7,999 bases of DNA from Paracoccaceae bacterium (GTDB lineage: Bacteria > Pseudomonadota > Alphaproteobacteria > Rhodobacterales > Rhodobacteraceae): assembly GCA_002746395.1 (NCBI GenBank), contig NVXA01000002.1, positions 291,408-299,406 of the forward strand. The letters run 5' to 3'. Made by a program: the position numbers and the translations under genes. The notes beneath the pieces were generated by a model. It was not told where the DNA came from, made no database searches, and worked only from the letters and a program-made list of their open reading frames with translations. Of this stretch, positions 1-5,679 are shown piece after piece. How positions within the stretch are numbered: position 1 is the stretch's first letter; each line of letters begins with the position of its first letter.

Positions 1-269
1 GCCGCGTCGCCGCGTTCATAATAATGGGATCGCCCCGCCAGCAGCACCACCCGCTTGCCGCGCAATTGGCCAACCATGATCGATCCGGCATGCCCGGAGA
101 CGGTGGAGATCGGGAACCCCGGCAGATCGTCGAACGGAATGGTGACTGCCCCCTCAATATCCTGCGCCAAAGTTCCAAGACCCGAGCCAAGCACAATACC
201 TGCGACGGGCGCGTCACTTCCGGCGCGGTTTTTGATAACTTCGGCAGCTTCTTTCCAAGGGGTATCCAT
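1..269 (-). CDS. Purine nucleoside phosphorylase, trimeric type (N-terminal part, runs off left edge)
   Basis: Phosphorolysis of purine (deoxy)nucleosides to free base plus (deoxy)ribose-1-phosphate, a cytoplasmic salvage step. Eighty-nine codons are visible. They carry the family's phosphate-binding motifs in order: GSGLG at 28-32, SGHAG at 58-62 and GRSHYYE at 79-85. The residues S29, H60, R80 and H82 keep the same mutual spacing as Ser33, His64, Arg84 and His86 of human PNP, each offset by four. The sequence FPISTVSGHAG is typical of the PNP/XapA/PunA group. The start is the ATG at 269, preceded by GGAG at 275-278 on the minus strand. A putative operator lies 17-39 bases upstream of the start. 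The C-terminal two thirds, including the base-specificity residues, lie outside the window. Substrate preference (guanosine/inosine against xanthosine) therefore cannot be judged. The related MTA phosphorylases are less likely given the GRSHYYE motif. Confidence 0.92.
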   Translation of the reverse strand, partial: MDTPWKEAAEVIKNRAGSDAPVAGIVLGSGLGTLAQDIEGAVTIPFDDLPGFPISTVSGHAGSIMVGQLRGKRVVLLAGRSHYYERGDA

Positions 270-285
270 GACGTCTCCTAAATAC

Positions 286-308
286 TTTACCAGTTGGTAA
301 ATTTACCA
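286..308. promoter_or_regulatory. Putative operator: three alternating TTTACCA half-sites
   Basis: TTTACCA (286-292), GT, TGGTAAA (295-301) and TTTACCA (302-308) follow one another. The first two form a 16-bp inverted repeat with a 2-bp spacer. The last two form a perfect 14-bp palindrome, TGGTAAATTTACCA. Such an array suits a dimeric helix-turn-helix repressor (TetR or GntR type), but the protein is not in the window. It sits just upstream of the phosphorylase Shine-Dalgarno. A weak minus-strand -10-like TAAATT falls inside it, so binding would be expected to block phosphorylase transcription. It could also affect the plus-strand gene at 424. The symmetry is seen directly; the regulatory role is inferred. 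Confidence 0.6.
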
Positions 309-410
309 CTGCTATCCAATAAAGGAAACAGTGTTCTTGCGCACTTCTGCGGTCAAGGAAATTCTTAAACAGCTTGACCCGCACTATGTTAGCGAATACT
401 CACTTGTGAA

Positions 411-416
411 AAGGAG
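411..416 (+). promoter_or_regulatory. Ribosome binding site deciding the start of the small membrane protein
   Basis: AAGGAG ends seven bases before the ATG at 424, close to ideal spacing. It favours this start over the upstream in-frame GTG at 331, which has only a weaker AAAGGA (321-326) placed closer to it. Confidence 0.7.
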
Positions 417-423
417 ATCCATT

Positions 424-831
424 ATGACATGTGAAATAGAAAAGGCCCCTTTGGCCGTTAAAGTTCTCGGTGTAGTCGCCATATTATTTGGTGTCCTGAC
501 GCTATATTCTGGCGGCAGCACCTTGTTTATTGATGGTAAGGCCCGTGCCGCTGCAGGAAATATCGTTGGCTTTGTCCTGTGGTTCAATTTCCTGATCGGG
601 TTCGCCTATATCCGCGCAGGCGTCTGGCTTGTCCGCTGGCAAAAATGTGGCATTAAACTTTCGACTGCAATCGCGGGGGCAACTCTTTTGGTCTTCGCCC
701 TGCTTGGCATATTAATCATGAACGGTGGCGCATACGAACAGCGCACCGTGGGTGCGATGATCTTGCGTAGCGGCGTCTGGATCGTAATCGCTGGTTATGT
801 AAATTATGCGTGGAGAAAACGCGCTTCCTAA
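424..831 (+). CDS. Small four-helix inner-membrane protein, function unknown
   Basis: I do not recognise a named function. The 135-residue product is strongly hydrophobic, with four likely membrane helices at about 11-29, 46-70, 79-99 and 108-128. Positive charge clusters in the middle loop (RWQKCGIK, 71-78) and at the C-terminus (WRKR, 130-133), so both ends should face the cytoplasm. There is no signal peptide or catalytic motif. Helix 2 contains an aromatic-rich stretch, [13 protein letters not shown] (50-62). Helices 2 and 4 both contain an R-[AS]-G-V-W-[LI]-V segment (64-70 and 115-121), possibly a trace of internal duplication. The ATG at 424 is chosen for its Shine-Dalgarno; a GTG at 331 would add 31 mostly polar residues. 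The gene is alone on its strand and converges on der, sharing bases with the der stop codon. My impression is of a widespread uncharacterised family of about 135 residues, but I cannot confirm that. Confidence 0.8.
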   Translation: MTCEIEKAPLAVKVLGVVAILFGVLTLYSGGSTLFIDGKARAAAGNIVGFVLWFNFLIGFAYIRAGVWLVRWQKCGIKLSTAIAGATLLVFALLGILIMNGGAYEQRTVGAMILRSGVWIVIAGYVNYAWRKRAS

Positions 832-2243
832 TGGATTTTGCGTTTCTTCGCCTTGGCCGCATAAGGGTTGTCACTGGCACGCAGGAACAACCGGATGGGC
901 GATCCGGGCATATCGAAATCACGCCGCATACCGTTAACCAAGAACCGCGTATAGGCCGCTGGCACTTTGTCGGGTACGGATGTGAACACCACGAATGTCG
1001 GCGGGCGGGTTTTGACTTGGGTCATGTAGCGCATTTTGATGCGGCGGCCCGCAGGCGCGGGGGGGGGATGGCTGTCGATTTGTACGGCCAGCCAGCGGTT
1101 CAGCTTGGCGGTTGAAATACGCGTGTTCCACACATCGTAAGCCGAAATAATCGCGGCGTGCAGGCGGTCCAGCCCTTTGCCGGTTTTCGCGGAAACCATA
1201 ACCATCGGTGCGCCGCGAAGTTGCGGCAGCAAGCGGGTGAATTCCTCGCGTAGCATTTTGAGTTTCTCGGATTTGTTATCCTCCAAATCCCATTTGTTCA
1301 CCGCCACAACCACAGCGCGGCCTTCGCGTTCGGCCAGATCGGCTATCCGCAAATCCTGTTGCTCAAACGGAATGGCAGCGTCCAGCAGCACCACAACGAC
1401 CTCGGCAAACCGCACGGCGCGCAGGCCGTCGGAAACCGACAGTTTTTCCAGCTTGGCCTGCACCTTGGCCTTTTTGCGCATGCCCGCCGTGTCAAAAATA
1501 CGGAACGGACGGTCTTCCCAGTCGGTGTTCACGGAAATTGCATCGCGGGTGATGCCGGCTTCGGGGCCAGTCAGCAAACGCTCCTCGCCCAGAATTTTAT
1601 TGATCAGCGTGGATTTACCCGCATTCGGGCGGCCCACCACGGCGATTTGCAACGGGCGGCCTTCGGGGACAAGTTCGGCCATGCCGTCTTCGTCCACATC
1701 GTCGGACACGTCCACATCGGTGATCGCCTCGTAAGACACTTCGCTGAATTCTTCGTCGATGGGGCGCAGGATGTGGTAAAGTTCATCCATGCCCTCGCCG
1801 TGTTCAGCGGACAGGCGCAAGGGTTCGCCAAGGCCGAGGTTATACGCGTCGTAAAACCCTTCATCCGCCGCTTTGCCTTCGGCTTTGTTCACACATAAAA
1901 TTACGCGACCTGCGTTTTTACGCAAAATTCCGGCTAGAACCTGATCGGCCGTGGTCACGCCGACGCGGCCATCAATCACGAACAGGCAAATGTCAGCCAT
2001 ATCAATCGCGCGTTCGGTCAGCGCCCGCATCCGCCCTTGCAGGCTTTCGTCGGTGGCTTCTTCCAGGCCAGCCGTGTCAATCACGGTAAACCGTAGATCA
2101 CCCAGCTTGGCATCGCCTTCGCGAAGGTCACGCGTAACCCCCGGCGTGTCATCGACCAACGCCAGTTTTTGCCTAACCAGACGGTTAAACAGTGTAGATT
2201 TCCCGACGTTCGGACGCCCGACGATTGCCAATGTAAACGACAT
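828..2243 (-). CDS. der: Ribosome-associated GTPase Der (EngA)
   Basis: Essential GTPase with two tandem G domains that acts in maturation of the 50S ribosomal subunit in the cytoplasm. Domain 1 has GRPNVGKST (9-17), DTAG (56-59), NKAE in the G4 position (119-122) and SAE (145-147). An acidic linker (about 162-187) follows. Domain 2 has GRPNAGKST (204-212), DTAG (251-254), NKWD (316-319) and SAK (351-353). A KH-like RNA-binding domain (about 375-460) and a basic tail, KAKKRKIH, close the protein. At 471 residues it is a normal length for the family. The first G4 motif ends in Glu instead of the usual Asp. The start ATG at 2243 is preceded by AGGTGA (2248-2253). It is the last gene of the yfgM-bamB-der group, 70 bp after bamB. 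Its TAG stop overlaps the TAA of the convergent gene. A nine-C run encodes three prolines at 392-394, ahead of the main KH core. Confidence 0.98.
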   Translation of the reverse strand: MSFTLAIVGRPNVGKSTLFNRLVRQKLALVDDTPGVTRDLREGDAKLGDLRFTVIDTAGLEEATDESLQGRMRALTERAIDMADICLFVIDGRVGVTTADQVLAGILRKNAGRVILCVNKAEGKAADEGFYDAYNLGLGEPLRLSAEHGEGMDELYHILRPIDEEFSEVSYEAITDVDVSDDVDEDGMAELVPEGRPLQIAVVGRPNAGKSTLINKILGEERLLTGPEAGITRDAISVNTDWEDRPFRIFDTAGMRKKAKVQAKLEKLSVSDGLRAVRFAEVVVVLLDAAIPFEQQDLRIADLAEREGRAVVVAVNKWDLEDNKSEKLKMLREEFTRLLPQLRGAPMVMVSAKTGKGLDRLHAAIISAYDVWNTRISTAKLNRWLAVQIDSHPPPAPAGRRIKMRYMTQVKTRPPTFVVFTSVPDKVPAAYTRFLVNGMRRDFDMPGSPIRLFLRASDNPYAAKAKKRKIH

Positions 2244-2268
2244 AATTTCACCTATGAGAAACGCAAAC

Positions 2269-2287
2269 AGCGAGGCTAAACCCCGCT
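2269..2287 (-). other. Small RNA hairpin between bamB and der
   Basis: On the minus-strand transcript AGCGGGG and CCTCGCT can form a 7-bp stem with one G-U pair and a 5-base loop. It lies 27 bp after the bamB stop codon and 26 bp before the der start. No uninterrupted T run follows, so a strong Rho-independent terminator is unlikely. A partial attenuator, an mRNA-stabilising element or chance are all possible. Confidence 0.35.
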
Positions 2288-2313
2288 TGAATGCCTCTTA
2301 GACCTATTTGATC

Positions 2314-3636
2314 CTATTGGAAAGCGTGCAATTCACCGTCCAGCGACAGGATGTACATAACACCTGCCACCACAATCGGGGCTGCCGCCGCACCGCCGGG
2401 GATTTCAACCGACGTTACCTGTTGCCCACCCTCCAGTTCGAACCCGCGCAATTGCCCATCGCGCCCTGCAACCCACATCAAGCCACCCGCCAGAACGGGG
2501 CCATAATAGCGGATCATGTCATCGCGTTTTTCAGGTTTTCCGTATTGCGGCAATTGCTGCGACCAGATCACAGACCCGTTGCCAGCATTCACGCGCATCA
2601 GTTGCGCGCGGTCCGAAACAAGGAACACCGAGCCACCGACAGGCCAAACCGCATCAGATGCGCCAACGCCCAAAGTCCAGCTTCGCGCGCCGCTTGTCAG
2701 GTTCAATTTAACCGTCTGCCCTGCAAGGTTCGATGCGTAAACGCTGTTGCCATCAATCACCGGATCGCCAGAAATATCGCCGATAAACGCCAGCGTGGTT
2801 CCGGCGCGCGCGCCAGTTATCCCTTCTTGCCAACGCAACTCGCCCGTGCTGGCACGCACCGCGATAATTTCGCCAGAGGAGAACGGCAAGACGAGTTGGC
2901 CGCCGCTGATCGCAGGGCTTGCGCCCCCTTCAATGCCGCCGGTCGAAGATGTGGCCCCACGTTGCATCCATTCAAGTGCGCCGTTTTTTGCATCAATCGC
3001 ATAAGCCACGTCACCGCGTGTAACGACGAAAACGGTGCGCCCGTCAGATGTGGGCGTGGAACGTATCGCGGCTTCGAACATCCGGCGCCAAAGGATTGTG
3101 CCGGAGGCGGCGTTGATGGCCAACAACTCGCCAAAGCCAGTGCCAGCGTAAAGCACGCCGTTGGTATAGCTTACGCCGCCACCTGCCCCGTCATCGGATG
3201 TTTCGCCCACAGGGGTCAGGTCCAGCGACCACGCCACTGCACCGTCGCTTGAAAGGGCTGAAAGGGTGCTGCTGCCGTCCATAGTGTAGACAAGGCCGCC
3301 ACCCGCCACAGGGCTGGAGGTGATGCGGGTGTCGCGCCCAACGCCGGTGCCTATATCGGTTGACCAGCGAAGTGTGGGGGCATTGGCGAAGGCAACGTGG
3401 CCGATTTTATGCTGGGCCGAGCCGTTCACGTTCGTCCATTCCGCATTCGATACCGCACGTGGCAGACGGATGCTGGCGACAACATTTTCCACAGCCGTTG
3501 CATCCGCGGCCCCAATCGCAAAGCGCTGGCCTGTTAAAGGTTTGTCAGAACCGCTACAAGCCGCCACCACGCCCAAAGTCAGAGCCAAGGCGCTGATGCG
3601 CCCTATACGACCAATTGAAACTCGCAAATAACCCAT
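2314..3636 (-). CDS. bamB: Outer membrane protein assembly factor BamB (PQQ-like beta-propeller lipoprotein)
   Basis: Probable lipoprotein of the BAM complex, which inserts beta-barrel proteins into the outer membrane; BamB is thought to scaffold BamA and substrates from the periplasmic side. The 440-residue product begins with basic residues, a hydrophobic stretch (about 14-26) and a lipobox, VAAC, with Cys27 as the predicted lipidated residue. The rest consists of PQQ-type beta-propeller repeats. Recognisable blades end in patterns such as LLAINAASGTILWRR, AYAIDAKNGALEWMQ, IIAVRASTGELRWQ, MRVNAGNGSVIW and a final DGELHAFQ. This fits an eight-bladed propeller. Length is slightly above that of the E. 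coli protein (about 390). The start ATG at 3636 has only a moderate upstream GAGG, nine bases away. It lies 45 bp after the yfgM-like gene and 70 bp before der. This order matches E. coli and supports the assignment over a PQQ-dependent dehydrogenase, for which it is too short and has a lipoprotein signal. Confidence 0.88.
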   Translation of the reverse strand: MGYLRVSIGRIGRISALALTLGVVAACSGSDKPLTGQRFAIGAADATAVENVVASIRLPRAVSNAEWTNVNGSAQHKIGHVAFANAPTLRWSTDIGTGVGRDTRITSSPVAGGGLVYTMDGSSTLSALSSDGAVAWSLDLTPVGETSDDGAGGGVSYTNGVLYAGTGFGELLAINAASGTILWRRMFEAAIRSTPTSDGRTVFVVTRGDVAYAIDAKNGALEWMQRGATSSTGGIEGGASPAISGGQLVLPFSSGEIIAVRASTGELRWQEGITGARAGTTLAFIGDISGDPVIDGNSVYASNLAGQTVKLNLTSGARSWTLGVGASDAVWPVGGSVFLVSDRAQLMRVNAGNGSVIWSQQLPQYGKPEKRDDMIRYYGPVLAGGLMWVAGRDGQLRGFELEGGQQVTSVEIPGGAAAAPIVVAGVMYILSLDGELHAFQ

Positions 3637-3681
3637 ACTCGTATGCCTCGTTCAACCAAGTTACAGTACTGCCTGCGGATA

Positions 3682-4338
3682 TTAACCGCCGGACTGCGGA
3701 GTGACAATCTCGCCACCCAAAGATATTGCCAATTCCTGCGCGCGTGTGCGCAAGTCTTGTGTTGTGTTTGTATCGACCATGATTTCGCCAAGGTCACTTA
3801 GGGCGGCTTCCGTGTCCCCGTTGCGCAGGTTCACAATCGCCCGCTGTTCAATCGCCAACAGACGGAACGGCGCACCGTCGGAGGTAAGACCCGCGAAAGC
3901 ACTGTCCAGATCAGCCGCGCTCATATTCTCGCCGTTAACCATTATGGATTTGAGTAACGCCAAATCGCGATAGACCGGCAGCACATCGCCATCCGTTGAT
4001 ATTTCATTAAGAATAGTCGCCGCCGCACCCGCTTGGCCTTCAAAGGCCAACACCGCCGCCTGATCCAGTTTGGCCAAAACCTTGGCACCCCCGCCGTTCG
4101 CGGCCACAGCGGCAAAAGCCCCCGCATCATTGGCAGCTTGGGCGGCTAACAATGCTTCGCCTACGGCTTGTGCATCGGTTTCTCTCTTGGCTTTCAGATA
4201 TTCGTTTACGGCAGCACCGCCAACGATGAAAATCACGATGGCTATGAAAACCCACAGATATTTCTTGAAAAATCCAAACAGCTTATCGCGGCGTACCTCG
4301 CCGGATACCTCTTCGATAAAGGAATCAGTCTCGCTCAA
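3682..4338 (-). CDS. yfgM: YfgM-like membrane-anchored TPR protein
   Basis: Probable relative of YfgM, an ancillary subunit of the SecYEG translocon whose periplasmic TPR domain links translocation to chaperones. The 218-residue protein has a polar, charged N-terminus (SETDSFIEEVSGEVRRDKL, 2-20). One membrane helix follows (about 27-46), then a helical, Ala-rich domain with TPR-like helix pairs, for instance around KLDQAAVLAFEGQAGAAATILNEI and QRAIVNLRNGDTEAALSDLGEI. Basic residues before the helix give an N-in, C-periplasmic topology. The start is taken as the TTG at 4338, preceded by GGAGAA (4344-4349). The protein then opens in the style usual for alphaproteobacterial homologues. An upstream in-frame ATG at 4389 would add 17 residues (MPLQAARVWPTKIRRRE), which look like translated leader. 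It is the first gene of the operon yfgM-bamB-der. Sequence similarity to the E. coli protein is loose; the synteny carries much of the argument. Confidence 0.8.
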   Translation of the reverse strand: MSETDSFIEEVSGEVRRDKLFGFFKKYLWVFIAIVIFIVGGAAVNEYLKAKRETDAQAVGEALLAAQAANDAGAFAAVAANGGGAKVLAKLDQAAVLAFEGQAGAAATILNEISTDGDVLPVYRDLALLKSIMVNGENMSAADLDSAFAGLTSDGAPFRLLAIEQRAIVNLRNGDTEAALSDLGEIMVDTNTTQDLRTRAQELAISLGGEIVTPQSGG

Positions 4339-4343
4339 TTCTC

Positions 4344-4349
4344 TTCTCC
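4344..4349 (-). promoter_or_regulatory. Ribosome binding site deciding a TTG start for the YfgM-like gene
   Basis: The minus strand reads GGAGAA, with the GGAG core (4346-4349) ending seven bases before the TTG at 4338. No comparable site precedes the ATG at 4389. This supports the rare TTG start. Confidence 0.6.
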
Positions 4350-4366
4350 GTATTTTTGTTGGCCAA

Positions 4367-4396
4367 ACCCTAGCGGCTTGCAGCGGCAATTGCCAA
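4367..4396 (-). promoter_or_regulatory. Possible promoter of the yfgM-bamB-der operon
   Basis: On the minus strand TTGGCA (4391-4396) lies 18 bp from TAGGGT (4367-4372). The -35 matches the sigma70 consensus in five of six bases, but the -10 only in three. The position, 29 bp from the TTG start, is reasonable. The -35 overlaps the palindrome GGCAATTGCC (4385-4394). Weak evidence. Confidence 0.28.
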
Positions 4397-4425
4397 TGCC
4401 AAAACCTGCGAAAAGGTTAAAGCTG

Positions 4426-4465
4426 CCGAAATTTCGCCGATCGCATCACAAAATCGGCATTTCGG
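4426..4465. repeat. Bulged inverted repeat in the divergent intergenic region
   Basis: CCGAAAT (4426-4432) pairs with ATTTCGG (4459-4465), and GCCGAT (4436-4441) pairs with ATCGGC (4453-4458). That gives 13 perfect base pairs, interrupted by a 3-base bulge (TTC, 4433-4435) and closed by an 11-base loop. The left arm also contains the perfect palindrome CGAAATTTCG (4427-4436). It lies between the divergent yfgM-like and RND adaptor genes. No T run follows on either strand, so it is not a standard terminator. A regulator-binding site or a structured leader are possible. Confidence 0.5.
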
Positions 4466-4518
4466 GAATGTATCGTTAGGTAAACCGCCAGTATTCATGC
4501 ACACGGTATCGTCACGCC

Positions 4519-4547
4519 TTGCGTTACCACCAAAGCATCCATATTTA
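4519..4547 (+). promoter_or_regulatory. Possible promoter of the RND efflux operon
   Basis: TTGCGT (4519-4524) is followed after 17 bp by TATTTA (4542-4547), which would start transcription roughly 40 bp before the adaptor ATG. Each box matches consensus in only about three of six positions. The spacing and location are the main support. Confidence 0.25.
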
Positions 4548-4596
4548 GTCGGGGATATGCTTTTGCGCTATTTCGCGCCCTCTGCTGGAGCTTTCA

Positions 4597-5679
4597 ATGC
4601 GGTTATTTCCGATACTTGTGTCTATCGCTGTTGCGATTGCGATCTACTTCTTTGTTATGGAGCGTGATTTCTTGAAGTCGCTTTCCGCCAGTGAAGAGGC
4701 CGAAGTGGCGGTAGTTGAAGAAACCGTCGCGCGTGCCGATGCCGTTTCCGTGGTGGCCCTGCATTCCGTAGCACAAGACGTTCAAAGCGGGATAATCCTG
4801 CGGGGTCGCACCGAAGCTGCGCGGCGTGTTGATGTTCGCGCCCAGACATCCGGCTTGGTTATATCCGAACCGCTTCGTAAAGGGGCCGCCGTTGAACAGG
4901 GTCAGCTTTTGTGTTCGCTTGATCCAGGTGTTCGGGCCGCGCAACTGGCCGAAGCCCAAGCGCGGATGGCGGATGCGAAGATCAACGCCACCAATGCTGC
5001 CGATCTGGCTGCCCGTGGCTTTGGCCCTGAAACCGCCGTGATTGCCCGCGAAGCCGGATTGCAAGCTGCACAGGCCGGCGTGCTGCAAATCGAACAGGAA
5101 ATCAGCCGTCTGGAAATTCGCGCACCTTTCGCAGGCCTGCTGGAAACCGACAGTGCGGAACTTGGTTCCTTGATGCAACCGGGCGGTCTGTGTGCCACGA
5201 TCATTGATCTTAGCACCGTGAAACTGGTGGGCTTTGCCACGGAAACCGACATCAGCAAAATCGAACTCGGCGCATTCGCGGGGGCCGATCTGGTATCGGG
5301 CAAACGTGTGCTTGGGACGGTGACGTTCTTGTCGCGGTCCTCCGATCCGATCACGCGTACTTTCCGTGTCGAAATCACGGTTGATAATGCCGACCTGTCG
5401 ATCCGTGACGGCGAAACCGCCGAAATCGGCATCGCGCTGGAAGGTGAAAAAGGGCATTTGTTGCCCCAACACGTCCTGACACTGAATACAAACGGCACGC
5501 TGGGGGTTCGGGTTGCCGACAACGGCGTTGCACGCTTTATGCCCGTTACCATCCTGCGGGACGGTCCCGAGGGCATCTGGCTGGCAGGCTTACCGGAAAC
5601 CGTTGACGTTATCACCGTGGGGTTAGAATTTACCATTGATGGCAGCGAAATCGACGCGACCATCGAGGGGGCCGAGTAA
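4597..5679 (+). CDS. RND efflux periplasmic adaptor (membrane fusion protein, HlyD/AcrA type)
   Basis: Periplasmic subunit expected to join the RND pump encoded next to an outer-membrane channel, forming a tripartite exporter. The 360-residue protein starts with a hydrophobic segment (about 4-20) without a lipobox, so it is probably anchored by one N-terminal helix. The family modules follow in order. First is a split barrel-sandwich (lipoyl-like) domain at about 76-112 and 172-206, with the landmarks VRAQTSGLV, VEQGQLLCSLDPG and IRAPFAGLLE. Between its halves is a short alpha-helical hairpin (about 112-171). A beta-barrel (about 208-285) and a membrane-proximal domain (about 287-355) complete it. 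Cys106 and Cys199 lie in equivalent places in the two lipoyl halves. GGAG (4587-4590) precedes the ATG by six bases. The stop codon overlaps the pump start. No regulator or outer-membrane channel gene is adjacent in the window. The substrate cannot be told from sequence. Confidence 0.93.
   Translation: MRLFPILVSIAVAIAIYFFVMERDFLKSLSASEEAEVAVVEETVARADAVSVVALHSVAQDVQSGIILRGRTEAARRVDVRAQTSGLVISEPLRKGAAVEQGQLLCSLDPGVRAAQLAEAQARMADAKINATNAADLAARGFGPETAVIAREAGLQAAQAGVLQIEQEISRLEIRAPFAGLLETDSAELGSLMQPGGLCATIIDLSTVKLVGFATETDISKIELGAFAGADLVSGKRVLGTVTFLSRSSDPITRTFRVEITVDNADLSIRDGETAEIGIALEGEKGHLLPQHVLTLNTNGTLGVRVADNGVARFMPVTILRDGPEGIWLAGLPETVDVITVGLEFTIDGSEIDATIEGAE
5666..5671 (+). promoter_or_regulatory. 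Ribosome binding site of the pump gene inside the adaptor coding region
   Basis: AGGGGG ends seven bases before the ATG at 5679, within the last codons of the adaptor. Together with the TAATG overlap it points to coupled translation. Confidence 0.5.

Noticed and set aside
307..333. Inverted repeat CACTG-N17-CAGTG upstream of the small membrane protein
   Set aside because: Five-base arms with a 17-base spacer are expected by chance and do not extend.
374..402. TTGACC (374-379) as a -35 box for the small membrane protein
   Set aside because: At 17 bp spacing the -10 would be TACTCA, a poor match, and the start of transcription would fall on the ribosome binding site. A leaderless-like arrangement is not supported.
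331..423. N-terminal extension of the small membrane protein from GTG at 331
   Set aside because: The ATG at 424 has a much better Shine-Dalgarno, and the added 31 residues are polar and resemble leader sequence. Homologue alignment could overturn this.
2308..3252. Plus-strand open frame of 314 codons across bamB
   Set aside because: The opposite strand gives a lipoprotein signal and repeated propeller blades; this frame shows only low-complexity Arg/Ala/His-rich sequence.
4339..4389. ATG at 4389 as start of the YfgM-like protein
   Set aside because: No ribosome binding site precedes it, and the TTG at 4338 has a well-placed GGAG and gives a family-like N-terminus.
4603..5472. Long open frame (289 codons) on the minus strand across the adaptor gene
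   Set aside because: It is antisense to a well-supported RND adaptor, rich in His, Gln and Arg without recognisable motifs, and typical of a shadow frame.
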